NCBI RefSeq assembly: GCF_017743935.1
Contig: NZ_JAGHRE010000004.1
Coordinates: forward strand, 310,001-374,000
Origin: Tropicibacter sp. R16_0
GTDB lineage: Bacteria > Pseudomonadota > Alphaproteobacteria > Rhodobacterales > Rhodobacteraceae
DNA length: 64,000 bases
Direction: 5' to 3'
In this document: positions 11,148-20,553 of the stretch, piece after piece
Numbering within the stretch: the first letter of the stretch is position 1
Layout: every line of letters starts with the position of its first letter
The notes under the pieces: model-generated
What the model saw: the letters and a program-made list of their open reading frames with translations, nothing else
Database searches by the model: none
What the model was told of the DNA's origin: nothing
Program-made: the position numbers and the translations under genes

Positions 11148-12017
11148 ATGGATGAGAAAAAGGTCGGCTTGCCGCCGCTGGACTGGTTGCGCGTATTCGA
11201 GGCCGCTGGGCGATTGGGCGGGTTTTCCGCTGCCGCGCGCGAATTCGGGATTTCGCAAGCCGCCGTCAGCCAAAGGATGGGCAATCTTGAGGCGTGGCTT
11301 GGGCGCAGCCTGTTTGTTCGTGAGGCGCGCGGCGTCTCTTTAACCACCGATGGTGAAAGCTACCTGCCGCTGGTGCAGGACAGCCTGACCGCGCTGGAAC
11401 GCAATACCGAAGACCTGTTTGGCACCGCGCCGAAGGAGCTGCGACTGGCGGCGTTAAGCTCGCACATCGATACGTTGATCCTGCCGCGGGTTGGGACGTT
11501 CTGGACGCAATACCCCAATGTGCGACTGGTCACGGATTCTGTCGCCAAACGATCCGAATTTGACGAGGAACGCACCAGGTTGCAGCTGCGGTATGGGCGC
11601 GGGGCTTGGGCGGGGCGCAAGGCCCGGCTGATTGAGCAGGAGGTTATGGTGCCCATGATCGCGCCTGACGCACAGAGGCAGGATTTGCCCCGGATCGAGG
11701 TACGCGGCGAGCGTCCCGGCTGGCAGGATTGGAGCCGTGAGACAGGCGGTACGGTGCCCGGCGGCGCGGGTCTGAGCGTGGATTCCATGGCGCACGGTCT
11801 CCGCGCCGCCCGCGAGGGTCTGGGCGTTGTCTTGGGGTCTTTGCCCTTGGCGCACGCGGACCTTAAGGCTGGAACTCTGGTGCAAACCACGGACCAAAAG
11901 TTGAAAACGCGGGACGGATATTGGCTGACCTGGCCCGAGGATCGGCTCTACTCCAAGTCATTGCGTCGGCTTGTTTTCGCACTCTTGGATGATCTAACGG
12001 CAGGGAGCATGCACTAA
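11148..12017 (+). CDS. LysR-type regulator, probable regulator of the tmpAB operon
   Basis: About 289 residues from the ATG at 11148 (a TTG 12 nt upstream is also in frame). The N-terminal winged helix reads LDWLRVFEAAGRLGGFSAAAREFGISQAAVSQRMGNLE, with the recognition helix AAVSQRMGNLE. A substrate-binding domain follows (DSMAHGLRAAREGLGVVLGS). The subfamily resembles GcvA/TrpI-type regulators. It is divergent from tmpA across about 100 bp, the classic arrangement for a LysR protein controlling its neighbour and itself; the inducer, perhaps the phosphonate or glycine betaine, is inferred. Confidence 0.85.
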   Translation: MDEKKVGLPPLDWLRVFEAAGRLGGFSAAAREFGISQAAVSQRMGNLEAWLGRSLFVREARGVSLTTDGESYLPLVQDSLTALERNTEDLFGTAPKELRLAALSSHIDTLILPRVGTFWTQYPNVRLVTDSVAKRSEFDEERTRLQLRYGRGAWAGRKARLIEQEVMVPMIAPDAQRQDLPRIEVRGERPGWQDWSRETGGTVPGGAGLSVDSMAHGLRAAREGLGVVLGSLPLAHADLKAGTLVQTTDQKLKTRDGYWLTWPEDRLYSKSLRRLVFALLDDLTAGSMH

Positions 12018-12048
12018 ACCTCATATTTTACAGACGATTGCAGCTTTC

Positions 12049-12097
12049 TTGCGAATAATTCTCAATAGCATTGACTTACTTGCGAATTGTTCTCAAT
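12049..12097 (+). promoter_or_regulatory. Two tandem Fur/Mur-type boxes upstream of sitA
   Basis: Two 18-bp copies, TTGCGAATAATTCTCAAT (12049-12066) and TTGCGAATTGTTCTCAAT (12080-12097), lie 31 bp apart (start to start), about three helical turns, and end 30 bp before sitA. Each is an imperfect palindrome of the type bound by alphaproteobacterial Fur/Mur proteins, manganese-sensing repressors of sitABCD. They are the obvious operators for the metal importer. Confidence 0.75.
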
Positions 12098-12127
12098 TTA
12101 TGTTGGACACACAAATAGAGGTTCGAC

Positions 12128-13081
12128 ATGATTCTGCGACGCTCTTTGCTGATTGCTGGTGTATTGCTGGCTCTGCCTGTCACGGCCTGGGCGCAGGATC
12201 GGCTCAAGGTGGTGGCCACAACCGGCATGATCGCGGATGCCGCACGCCAGGTGGGCGGGGATGAAGTCGAAGTGAAGGGCCTGATGGGGCCGGGCGTTGA
12301 CCCCCATGCCTATCGTCAGACCCGAAGCGATATCGTGGCCATGACCCGCGCAGATCTGATCCTGTGGCACGGCCTGTATCTTGAGGCGCAGATGGAAGAG
12401 TTCTTTCACGATCTCGAGCGCAAGCGCACCGTGGTGGCCGTGGCCGAAGGTTTGGACAAATCCAAGCTGCGCGCCCATGACGACTATGCCGACAAGTTTG
12501 ACCCGCACGTCTGGATGACCCCGGATCTGTGGCGAGATGTGGTGATCGAGGTTCAAAAGGCCCTGACAAACGTGCGCCCTGAGGCGGCAGACGTCTTTGC
12601 CGCCAACGCCGAAAAGCACCTGGCTGACCTGGATCGTCTGTCCGCTTACGCGGCTGAAACGCTGGTGCAGGTGCCCGAAACCAACCGCGTTTTGCTGACA
12701 GCACATGATGCTTTTGGTTACTTCGGTGGCAGCTATGGCTACGAGGTGATGGGCATCCAAGGCATCTCGACCCAGTCCGAGGCCGGTTTGAACCGGATTG
12801 GTGAACTGGTGGATCTGCTGGTTGACCGTCAGATCACCGCCGTCTTTGTGGAAAGCTCGGTATCGGATCGTTCCATTCGCGCCCTGATCGAAGGGGCCGC
12901 GGCGAAGGGGCACAAGGTACATGTCGGCGGCGAGCTATATAGCGATGCCATGGGCGAAGAGGGCACCTATGAGGGAACCTATATCGGCATGCTGGATCAC
13001 AACATCACCGTCATTGCTGGCGCATTGGGCGCCGAGGTGCCTGCGCGGGGCATGGACGGCAAACTGTCGGCGGGGTTCTGA
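12128..13081 (+). CDS. sitA: Manganese/iron ABC transporter substrate-binding protein
   Basis: 317 residues with a signal peptide (MILRRSLLIAGVLLALPVTAWA). It is a cluster A-I (TroA/PsaA/SitA) binding protein: metal-ligand regions GVDPHAYRQTRSD (His), DPHVWMTPDLW (His), FVESSVSDRSI (Glu) and IGMLDHNITV (Asp). The GIQGISTQSEAG motif is usual for the family. The two His, one Glu, one Asp set favours Mn(II)/Fe(II); there is no long histidine-rich loop as in many zinc-specific ZnuA proteins. Two permease genes in the operon also favour Sit over Znu. First gene of sitABCD, behind two Fur/Mur-type boxes. Confidence 0.88.
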   Translation: MILRRSLLIAGVLLALPVTAWAQDRLKVVATTGMIADAARQVGGDEVEVKGLMGPGVDPHAYRQTRSDIVAMTRADLILWHGLYLEAQMEEFFHDLERKRTVVAVAEGLDKSKLRAHDDYADKFDPHVWMTPDLWRDVVIEVQKALTNVRPEAADVFAANAEKHLADLDRLSAYAAETLVQVPETNRVLLTAHDAFGYFGGSYGYEVMGIQGISTQSEAGLNRIGELVDLLVDRQITAVFVESSVSDRSIRALIEGAAAKGHKVHVGGELYSDAMGEEGTYEGTYIGMLDHNITVIAGALGAEVPARGMDGKLSAGF

Positions 13082-13084
13082 ACA

Positions 13085-13888
13085 ATGCTGGAACTGGCAA
13101 GCGTCAATGGAATCGCGAACGCCGATGAGGCACTGGGTGATAGCCCGCTGGCGATCCGGGGCCTGACCGTCTCTTACGGTCAAAAACCTGCGGTGTTTTC
13201 GGTCGACATGACAGTGCAGGCCGGGGCGATGACTGCAATAATCGGCCCCAATGGTGCGGGCAAATCGACCATGCTCAAGGCCGCGTTGGGTATCGTCAAA
13301 CCGCTGTCGGGGCAGGTCACGGCCTTTGGCAAACCGCTCGAGGATCAGCGCGCTCGCATCGCCTATGTCCCACAGCGCGCCAGCGTGGATTGGGATTTCC
13401 CGACCCGCGTGATCGACGTGGTGTTGATGGGGCTCTACCGCGAGCTTGGTCTGTTGGGCCGCCTCCGCGGGCGGCACAAGGCCAAGGCGATGGAGTGTCT
13501 GAACCGCGTGGGCATGCGCGACTTTGCTGACCGCCAGATCGGGCAACTGTCCGGCGGGCAGCAGCAGCGTGTTTTCCTGGCTCGATCCTTGGCTCAGGAT
13601 GCGGATCTGTATCTGCTGGACGAGCCTTTTGCCGGTGTCGATGCGGCGACTGAAAAGGCGATCATAGCCGTTCTGAAGTCGCTCAAGGATGCGGGGAAAA
13701 CAGTGGTTGTGGTGCATCACGATCTGGCGACGGTGACTGACTATTTCGATCACGTGTTCCTGATCAACACCCGCAAGGTGGCCGAAGGGCCGGTGGATAC
13801 GGCCTTTACCGCCGAAACGCTTCAGGCCGCTTATGGCGGTCGCCTGGCAACCGCGCAGATCGACCAACTGTCGCGCGCGGTCGGCTAG
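13085..13888 (+). CDS. sitB: Manganese/iron ABC transporter ATP-binding protein
   Basis: 267 residues. Walker A is GPNGAGKST, the ABC signature LSGGQQQRVFLARSLAQ, and Walker B LYLLDEPFAGVD, followed by the H-loop VVVHHDL. About 20 extra N-terminal residues precede the domain start, and no strong ribosome site is seen, so an internal start is possible. The ATPase energises metal import with SitA and the two permeases. It begins 3 nt after the sitA stop. Confidence 0.9.
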   Translation: MLELASVNGIANADEALGDSPLAIRGLTVSYGQKPAVFSVDMTVQAGAMTAIIGPNGAGKSTMLKAALGIVKPLSGQVTAFGKPLEDQRARIAYVPQRASVDWDFPTRVIDVVLMGLYRELGLLGRLRGRHKAKAMECLNRVGMRDFADRQIGQLSGGQQQRVFLARSLAQDADLYLLDEPFAGVDAATEKAIIAVLKSLKDAGKTVVVVHHDLATVTDYFDHVFLINTRKVAEGPVDTAFTAETLQAAYGGRLATAQIDQLSRAVG

Positions 13889-13907
13889 ATAGACGGACGC
13901 ACACGTC

Positions 13908-15113
13908 ATGCTCAGCGATGCTTTGCTGTTACAGCTTGGCTACAACGCCACTTTGGTTGCCATTGGCGCGGCCCTGTTGGGCGTGTCAGCCGGGGTAACC
14001 GGCACCTTTCTGTTCTTGCGAAAACGCGCCCTTGTCAGCGACGCGATCAGCCATGCCACACTGCCGGGTGTCTGCATCGCTTTCATGGTGATGGTTGCGC
14101 TGGGCGGGGATGGTCGCAATCTGATCGGTCTGTTGCTGGGGTCCGCTCTGTCCGCATGGGTTGGGCTCCTGTGCCTCAACTGGCTGACGCGCCACACCCG
14201 ATTGGCCGAGGATGCGGCCATCGGCTCGGTATTATCTGTTTTCTTTGGCTTTGGCGTCGTGTTGCTGACCGTGATCCAGACCATGGGAGTGGGGCGTCAA
14301 GCAGGGCTCGAGGGGTTCTTGCTCGGTTCGACCGCAGGCATGCTGTGGGCTGATGCGATGATCATCGCGATTGGTGGTGGCGCGACGCTGCTGTTGATCC
14401 TGCTTTTGCGCCGCCCGATGACCCTCGTGTCCTTTGATCCCGAATATGCCGCCGCACGCGGTTTGCCGGTGGCGCGGATCGATCTGGCGATGATGGGGCT
14501 GGTGATGGCGGTGACAGTCGTGGGGCTGAAAATCGTTGGTCTGATCCTGATCGTCGCATTGCTTATCATCCCACCCGTGACGGCGCGGTTCTGGACAGAG
14601 CGTTCGGATCGCGTGGTTCTGCTCAGCGGTCTGGTGGGCGGCGTGTCCGGCTTTGTCGGCGCTGCAATCTCGGCCTCGGCCCCCAATCTGCCGACCGGGC
14701 CGATCATCGTTTTGGTCAGTTTTGCGCTCTTTGCCCTGTCAATGCTGCTGGCGCCCAACCGTGGCGTTCTGGCCGCGATCCTGAAGCACCTGCGGTTCCA
14801 GCGTCGGGTACACCTGCGTCAGGGGCTTTTGGCCCTGGCGCAAGGGCAACCGATCTATGAGCGACTGACCCTCCGCCTGCTGTCGCGTGCGGGTTTTGCC
14901 CGCGCCGACGGGGTCGCGACCGAGCTCGGCCGCGCCCGCGCCGCCAAGGCCCTGCGCGACGAAAAGCGGTGGGAAGTTGTGCGTGCGGACCAGTCGCATG
15001 AAGCTGCGGCTGCGCTTTACGACGGGCTGCGCGACATCGAAACGGTTCTGACCAAGGACCAAATCGCCGACATCGACCGCCGCATTGGTGGCCCGCAGGA
15101 GGTGCCCGCATGA
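13908..15113 (+). CDS. sitC: Manganese/iron ABC transporter permease with C-terminal helical/winged-helix-like extension
   Basis: 401 residues. Residues 1-285 form an ABC-3 type permease with eight or so hydrophobic segments and the family motif KRALVSDAISHATLPG. The last ~110 residues (after LLAPNRGVLAAILKHLR) are soluble and helical and resemble the DtxR/MntR-like domain fused to some metal permeases (LLSRAGFARADGVATELGRARAAKAL). Such an extension may sense cytoplasmic metal or gate transport, but that is inference. Its stop overlaps the sitD start by 4 bp. Confidence 0.87.
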   Translation: MLSDALLLQLGYNATLVAIGAALLGVSAGVTGTFLFLRKRALVSDAISHATLPGVCIAFMVMVALGGDGRNLIGLLLGSALSAWVGLLCLNWLTRHTRLAEDAAIGSVLSVFFGFGVVLLTVIQTMGVGRQAGLEGFLLGSTAGMLWADAMIIAIGGGATLLLILLLRRPMTLVSFDPEYAAARGLPVARIDLAMMGLVMAVTVVGLKIVGLILIVALLIIPPVTARFWTERSDRVVLLSGLVGGVSGFVGAAISASAPNLPTGPIIVLVSFALFALSMLLAPNRGVLAAILKHLRFQRRVHLRQGLLALAQGQPIYERLTLRLLSRAGFARADGVATELGRARAAKALRDEKRWEVVRADQSHEAAAALYDGLRDIETVLTKDQIADIDRRIGGPQEVPA

Positions 15114-16039
15114 GCGGTGAAGAGTTTGTCCCCCTGTCTTTGACGCCTTTGTTGATCGGGATTTTTGCGGCTGTGGCCTGCGCCTTGCCGGGCAACTTTC
15201 TGGTGCTTCGGAAACAAGCTTTGATCGGGGATGCCATTAGTCATGTGGTTCTTCCGGGCATTGTTGTGGCCTTTCTGTTGACTGGTGTGATCTCGGCCTG
15301 GCCCATGATGCTGGGTGCCGCTGGCGCGGCCCTGGTTGCCGTTGTGATGATCGAAGCGATCCGCCGTCTGGGCCGGATCGAACCCGGGGCGGCCATGGGC
15401 GTGGTGTTCACTACAATGTTTGCGGGTGGCGTTCTCCTGCTGGAACAAACCGATACGTCCTCGGTGCATCTGGACGTGGAGCACGCGCTTTATGGCAATC
15501 TGGAAAGCCTGATCTGGCTGGATGCGACCGGGTGGTCCTCGCTGCTGGATGCAGAGGCCTTGGCCGGTTTGCCAGTGGAACTCGGCCGGATCGCCGCGAC
15601 CCTGATCGGGGTCATCGCCTTCATTTGGCTGTTCTGGCGACCCCTAAAGATCTCGACCTTTGATGAGGGGTTTGCCCGGACCATGGGCATCCGGACCAAT
15701 GTTCTGGGCCTGGCGCTGGTGGTGGTCGCGGCCATTGCCGCCGTTGCCGCCTTTGACGCCGTGGGGTCGATCATCGTGATCGCCATGTTCATCTGCCCGC
15801 CCGCTGCGGCACGGATGATGACCAATCAGTTGGAGCGCCAGATCGGCTGGAGCATCGTGTTCGCCACAACCTCGGCCATCGTGGGGTATGTCTTTGCGGG
15901 CTATGGCCCTCTGTGGCTGGGTGCGGCGGATGCGGTGAGCGCGGCGGGCATGATTGCGACCATATCGGGCGTCATTCTTGCAGTGACCGCCTTGTTCGGT
16001 CCTTGCCGGAAACGGGCCGGGGCCCCGGCCCAGGCGTAA
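15110..16039 (+). CDS. sitD: Manganese/iron ABC transporter permease, second subunit
   Basis: 309 residues, ABC-3 family, with the same motif as its partner (KQALIGDAISHVVLPGIVVAF) and about eight membrane segments; VGSIIVIAMFICPPAAA is the conserved penultimate region. It lacks the soluble extension of sitC. Two different permeases suggest a heterodimeric channel, as in SitABCD/YfeABCD/MtsABC systems. The operon ends here; the 272 bp to mutL contain no further gene I can support. Confidence 0.9.
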   Translation: MSGEEFVPLSLTPLLIGIFAAVACALPGNFLVLRKQALIGDAISHVVLPGIVVAFLLTGVISAWPMMLGAAGAALVAVVMIEAIRRLGRIEPGAAMGVVFTTMFAGGVLLLEQTDTSSVHLDVEHALYGNLESLIWLDATGWSSLLDAEALAGLPVELGRIAATLIGVIAFIWLFWRPLKISTFDEGFARTMGIRTNVLGLALVVVAAIAAVAAFDAVGSIIVIAMFICPPAAARMMTNQLERQIGWSIVFATTSAIVGYVFAGYGPLWLGAADAVSAAGMIATISGVILAVTALFGPCRKRAGAPAQA

Positions 16040-16311
16040 GCGTTCCGCAAGCGGGCCAAGCCATTGCCGAAGTCAGCCAATTGTAAACTCTATGTGACGC
16101 AGGGGTTAAAAACAGCAGGTAAAGTCCCCAGCTACTGTTCATGGCAAGGGCAAATTTCAGCCCTGAGATGACCACCACTCACTCAAGGCCCGGTGCCGCC
16201 CATGGGTTTTGCTGACTGTAAATAAACGTCGCAAAACGGGCGCGCCGGGTCTTTCGCTTTGAGCAGTAAACGGGTGGCAGAATCGCGTGTGACCATGCTA
16301 GGTCTAGCGGT

Positions 16312-18192
16312 ATGGTAAGCCTCGACCCCAATATCAGCGGTTTTCGACCGGTTATACGGCAACTCGATGACGCAGCGATCAACCGGATTGCAGCGGGTGA
16401 GGTTGTGGAGCGCCCCGCGTCCGCTGTCAAAGAGCTGGTCGAGAACGCCATCGACGCAGGCGCCACGCGGATCACTGTGGACATTGCCGACGGGGGCAAG
16501 ACCCTGATCCGGGTCACGGATGACGGTTGTGGCATATCACCCGAACAATTGCCGCTGGCCTTGTCCCGGCATGCAACGTCGAAAATCGACGGGTCAGACC
16601 TGTTGGACATCCATACATTTGGCTTCCGGGGAGAGGCGCTGCCTTCGCTTGGGGCCGTGGGGCGTTTGACCATCACCAGCCGGGTTCCAGGGGACGAGGC
16701 TGCGACCATCCGCGTCGCAGGCGGGCAGATCGAGCCGGTCAAGCCGGCGGCCTTGCGATCTGGAACTGTGGTCGAACTGCGAGACCTCTTCTTTGCGACC
16801 CCTGCGCGGCTCAAGTTTATGCGTACCGACCGGGCCGAGGCTCAGGCGATAACCGACACGATCAAGCGGTTGGCGATGGCTGAACCATCGATCGGGATGA
16901 CTCTGCGCGATGTGTCCGGTGGCGGCGAAGGTCGGATCGTGTTCCGGGCTGACGCCGAAAGCGGTGATCTGTTTGATGCGTTGCACGCGCGTCTGGCCCG
17001 CGTCATTGGGCGCGAGTTTGCTGAAAACGCTTTGCGGATTGAAGCCGACCGTGAAGGCATTCGCCTGTATGGCTATGCCGCCTTGCCGACCTATTCCCGC
17101 GGGGCCGCCGTATCTCAGTACCTGTTCGTCAATGGGCGGCCCGTGCGGGACAAGATGCTGACCGGCGCACTTAGGGCAGCCTATTTCGATTTCCTGAGCC
17201 GGGACCGTCACCCGGCGGCGGCGCTGTTCGTCGATTGCGACCCGACTTTGGTGGACGTGAACGTGCATCCCGCCAAATCCGAGGTCCGCTTTCGCGATCC
17301 CGGCGTTGCGCGGGGGTTGATCATCTCGACCCTGCGCCATGCTTTGGCGGATGCGGGTCACCGGGCGTCGAGCACCGTGGCCAATGCCACCTTGGGTGCG
17401 ATGCGACCTGAGACTGCGCCGCAACCCGGTCCTGCGCGCGTCTATCAGATGGACCGGCCATCGATGGGGGCACGCACCGCCGCTTACCGCGCGCAAGCGC
17501 CCGAGCCGATGCCCGCGCCAGGATTTGCCGAGCTGTCGCAGAGCTATTCCGGTCAGATGATCGAGCCCGCTGCAGTAGTCGAAGATCAATCTCCCGAGAC
17601 GCCAGTGGAGCAGCTGCCTCTTGGGGCCGCACGCGGGCAGGTGCATGAAAACTACATCATCGCGCAGACCGCCGATGGCATGGTGATCGTGGACCAGCAC
17701 GCGGCGCACGAGAGGCTGGTTTACGAAAAACTCAAAACCCAAATGGCCGAAAATGGAGTGGCGGCGCAGGCGCTTCTGATCCCCGAGATTGTTGAGCTGA
17801 CCGAATGCGATTGCGCCAGACTGCTCGACGTTGCGGAGCACTTGAGCAAACTTGGTCTGACACTGGAGGCATTCGGCGGCAACGCGGTGGCTGTACGCGA
17901 AACCCCTGCCATTCTGGGCGAGGTAAACGCTCGGGCGATGATTCTGGATATTCTGGATGAGTTGGCCGACCAGGGCGAAAGCCAGATGGTGCAAGCCCAG
18001 ATCGAGGCGATTCTGAGCCGCGTGGCCTGTCATGGTTCGATCCGGTCAGGTCGCCGTATGCGCGGCGAAGAGATGAACGCGCTTTTGCGCGAGATGGAAG
18101 CAACGCCCCATTCCGGCCAATGCAACCATGGGCGGCCGACCTATGTCGAGCTCAAGCTGGCAGACATAGAACGGCTGTTCGGACGCAGTTGA
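16312..18192 (+). CDS. mutL: DNA mismatch repair endonuclease MutL
   Basis: 626 residues. The GHKL ATPase part shows INRIAAGEVVERPASAVKEL, the ATP-lid GFRGEALPSLGAVG and the later VDVNVHPAKSEVRF. The C-terminal dimerisation/nuclease domain carries DQHAAHERLVYE, which fits DQHA(X2)E(X4)E, plus the ACH-type CHGSIRSGRRM and CNHGRPT motifs. This is the nicking type of MutL, expected where MutH and Dam-directed repair are absent. Standalone gene on the plus strand after the sit operon. Confidence 0.96.
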   Translation: MVSLDPNISGFRPVIRQLDDAAINRIAAGEVVERPASAVKELVENAIDAGATRITVDIADGGKTLIRVTDDGCGISPEQLPLALSRHATSKIDGSDLLDIHTFGFRGEALPSLGAVGRLTITSRVPGDEAATIRVAGGQIEPVKPAALRSGTVVELRDLFFATPARLKFMRTDRAEAQAITDTIKRLAMAEPSIGMTLRDVSGGGEGRIVFRADAESGDLFDALHARLARVIGREFAENALRIEADREGIRLYGYAALPTYSRGAAVSQYLFVNGRPVRDKMLTGALRAAYFDFLSRDRHPAAALFVDCDPTLVDVNVHPAKSEVRFRDPGVARGLIISTLRHALADAGHRASSTVANATLGAMRPETAPQPGPARVYQMDRPSMGARTAAYRAQAPEPMPAPGFAELSQSYSGQMIEPAAVVEDQSPETPVEQLPLGAARGQVHENYIIAQTADGMVIVDQHAAHERLVYEKLKTQMAENGVAAQALLIPEIVELTECDCARLLDVAEHLSKLGLTLEAFGGNAVAVRETPAILGEVNARAMILDILDELADQGESQMVQAQIEAILSRVACHGSIRSGRRMRGEEMNALLREMEATPHSGQCNHGRPTYVELKLADIERLFGRS

Positions 18193-18253
18193 TTTTCCCT
18201 GATCCCCTCGCTAGAGATCTGGGAAACAAAAAGAGAACACAGGCGAGGCGACA

Positions 18254-19492
18254 ATGATCGAGATTGCAGGACAGACCTATTCGCTGGAGGACCCGATGGT
18301 CCTGATGGCGCTTGGCGCGGCCGCGATCTTGGTGCTGATCGCCTTGATGGTGTTTCTCAGCCTTCGGGCTGCCAACCGCTCGGCCCGGATGGCGGAACCT
18401 CTGACGCAGCAGATGGCGATTCTGGGCCAAAGCGTTCAGCAGTTGGGGGCAGGCCAAGAGCAGTTGCGCGGCGGGTTGCAGCATGTGTCGGACACGCAGG
18501 CCAATGCACAGGTACAGGTGATCCAGACGATGGAAGCGCGCCTGGGGGATGTGCAACAGCATATGAACGACCGGTTGGCGGACAACGCCATGCGCTCGGC
18601 CCGGGCCCTGGCCGAAATGCAGGAGCGGATGAAAGAGAGCCTGCACGGGTCGTCGAAACAGACCGCGACTTCGCTGACGCAGTTGCAGGAACGCCTCAAG
18701 ACAATCGACAAGGCGCAAGACAACATCACGAAACTGTCGGGCGATGTGCTGAGCTTGCAAGATATTTTGTCGAACAAGCAAACACGCGGGGCATTTGGGG
18801 AAATCCAGCTGAACGACATCGTGTCCAAGGCGCTGCCGTCCGACAGCTATGCGCTGCAGCACACGCTGTCGAACGGTAAACGCGCGGATTGTCTGATCCA
18901 TCTGCCGAACCCGCCCGGCCCCATCGTGATCGACAGCAAGTTTCCACTCGAACCCTACGAGGCACTGCGCCGGGCCGAGACGCAGGGCGAATTGAACGAG
19001 GCCGCGCGGATGATGCGTACGGCGCTGCGGACCCATATCAAGGCAATCTCCGAGAAGTATATCATCGACGGCGAAACCGCCGACGGTGCACTGATGTTCC
19101 TGCCGTCAGAGGCAGTCTATGCCGAGTTGCACGCAAACTTTCCCGAGATTGTACGCGAAGGGTTTTCGGCGCGGGTGTGGATTGTCTCGCCGACCACCTG
19201 CATGGCGACGCTCAACACCATGCGAGCAATTCTCAAAGATGCCCGGATGCGCGAACAGGCCGGTGCGATCCGCAAAGAGCTGGGAATGCTGCACAAGGAT
19301 GTGGAGCGTCTGGGCGACCGGGTTGCCAATCTGGATCGGCATTTCGGGCAGGCGGCCAAGGATATTTCGGACATCAAGATCAGCGCTGACAAGGCTGGTC
19401 GTCGGGCTTTGCGGTTGGACAATTTTGACTTCGAAGAGTTGGCACCGGAGGACACCGGGTCAGTTGTTCCATTGACCAAGCCAGGTGAGTGA
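18254..19492 (+). CDS. rmuC: DNA recombination protein RmuC
   Basis: 412 residues: an N-terminal membrane helix (about 13-33, LMALGAAAILVLIALMVFL), a long coiled-coil region (about 40-170) and a C-terminal PD-(D/E)XK-like domain with GAFGEIQLNDIV, IDSKFPLEPYEAL and LMFLPSEAVYAEL. RmuC limits DNA inversions at short repeats in E. coli and is a predicted nuclease. Starts 61 nt after mutL and may share its transcript. Confidence 0.92.
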   Translation: MIEIAGQTYSLEDPMVLMALGAAAILVLIALMVFLSLRAANRSARMAEPLTQQMAILGQSVQQLGAGQEQLRGGLQHVSDTQANAQVQVIQTMEARLGDVQQHMNDRLADNAMRSARALAEMQERMKESLHGSSKQTATSLTQLQERLKTIDKAQDNITKLSGDVLSLQDILSNKQTRGAFGEIQLNDIVSKALPSDSYALQHTLSNGKRADCLIHLPNPPGPIVIDSKFPLEPYEALRRAETQGELNEAARMMRTALRTHIKAISEKYIIDGETADGALMFLPSEAVYAELHANFPEIVREGFSARVWIVSPTTCMATLNTMRAILKDARMREQAGAIRKELGMLHKDVERLGDRVANLDRHFGQAAKDISDIKISADKAGRRALRLDNFDFEELAPEDTGSVVPLTKPGE

Positions 19493-19628
19493 GAAGTTGA
19501 CCCGACTCTAAGAGGTTCTTGGGGTCAGATGATTGATGGATTTTGATTTTCGGCAACCGGTTTGGTGAAAAATCTCATTCCTTGCGGCGTATGCTCTGCG
19601 CAAAGACAGCCCCAAACGGAATTCCCAA

Positions 19629-20420
19629 ATGTGCCGATTTCTCGCGTGGACTGGTGCGCCACGCTATTTCGATGAACTGGTCCTCAACCAAGAACAATCA
19701 CTGGTCGAACAAAGCCGCAATGCGATGATTGGCAAGACGCCAATCAATGCGGATGGTTTTGGCTTGGCATGGTATTCCGAGCGTGAGAGTCCCTGTTTCT
19801 ACAAGGACACCAACCCGGCCTGGTCGGATGCGAACCTGCGGCAACTGGCGCATCACACACGGTCGCGTCTGTTTCTGGCGCATGTGCGGGCCTCGACCGG
19901 GACGGCCACGTCGCGCAACAATTGCCACCCCTTTGGGCACAAGCGCTGGAGCTTCATGCACAATGGGCAAGCGGGGGGGCACGAGCGTATCCGGCAAGAG
20001 CTGGACGGGATGATCCCGCCGGAGTGCTACGAGTACCGCCTGGGCGCGACCGAAAGTGAAGCGATCTTTTTGATTGCCCTTGGCGAAGGCTTGGACACCG
20101 ATCCAATCGGCGCGATGGCCCGCGCGGTTGGACGGGTCGAGGCGCTGTCGCGCCGACGGGGTGTGTCGCCGTTCATGCGGTTTGCGGCCTGTTGGTCCGA
20201 TGGGCAGCGGCTCTTTGCGGCACGCTATGCTTCGGACGAATTTGCACCCAGCCTGTTCCATCGCCGCTGTGCCCATGGGATCATCGTGTCATCCGAGCCG
20301 CTGGACGATGAACAGAAAAAGTGGATCGAAGTTCCGGCTGGGCAGGCTATTGAAATCAATGGTGAACAGATCAAGCACCATCGCTTTACCCCGCCACTGG
20401 AAGAGGCCGCTGCGGCCTAG
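19629..20420 (+). CDS. Class II glutamine amidotransferase (YafJ/EgtC-type)
   Basis: 263 residues. The protein begins MCRFLAWTGAP, placing the catalytic cysteine at residue 2 as in N-terminal-nucleophile amidotransferases; later come INADGFGLAWY, FLAHVRASTGTATSRNNCHPF and the SFMHNGQ motif. These correspond to the glutaminase site of GATase_4 proteins such as YafJ and EgtC. No ergothioneine genes are nearby, so the acceptor is unknown. Single gene following rmuC by 136 bp. Confidence 0.85.
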   Translation: MCRFLAWTGAPRYFDELVLNQEQSLVEQSRNAMIGKTPINADGFGLAWYSERESPCFYKDTNPAWSDANLRQLAHHTRSRLFLAHVRASTGTATSRNNCHPFGHKRWSFMHNGQAGGHERIRQELDGMIPPECYEYRLGATESEAIFLIALGEGLDTDPIGAMARAVGRVEALSRRRGVSPFMRFAACWSDGQRLFAARYASDEFAPSLFHRRCAHGIIVSSEPLDDEQKKWIEVPAGQAIEINGEQIKHHRFTPPLEEAAAA

Positions 20421-20499
20421 ACTTTCATTACCGCAAGCACCCACGCGGCGGGGGCTCCCGCCCGTCGTCGATGTTTCTTACGAAACACCTCCTCCCGTT

Positions 20500-20533
20500 G
20501 GGCCGGGCGCCGCGCTGACGCGCGGCGCGGCCC
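20500..20533. repeat. Strong GC-only palindrome between convergent genes
   Basis: A 34-bp inverted repeat of nearly all G and C (arms about 14-16 nt with a two-base bulge, 4-nt loop) lies between the amidotransferase gene and the convergent PEP-mutase-family gene. It has no T-tract on either strand, so it is not a typical Rho-independent terminator. It could be a REP-like element or a 3' mRNA stabiliser. Confidence 0.55.
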
Positions 20534-20553
20534 CGCAGAACGCCGGTTTGGTT

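Noticed and set aside
16040-16311. The 272-bp gap before mutL
   Set aside because: Inspected for small genes, riboswitches and terminators; no structure or frame could be supported.
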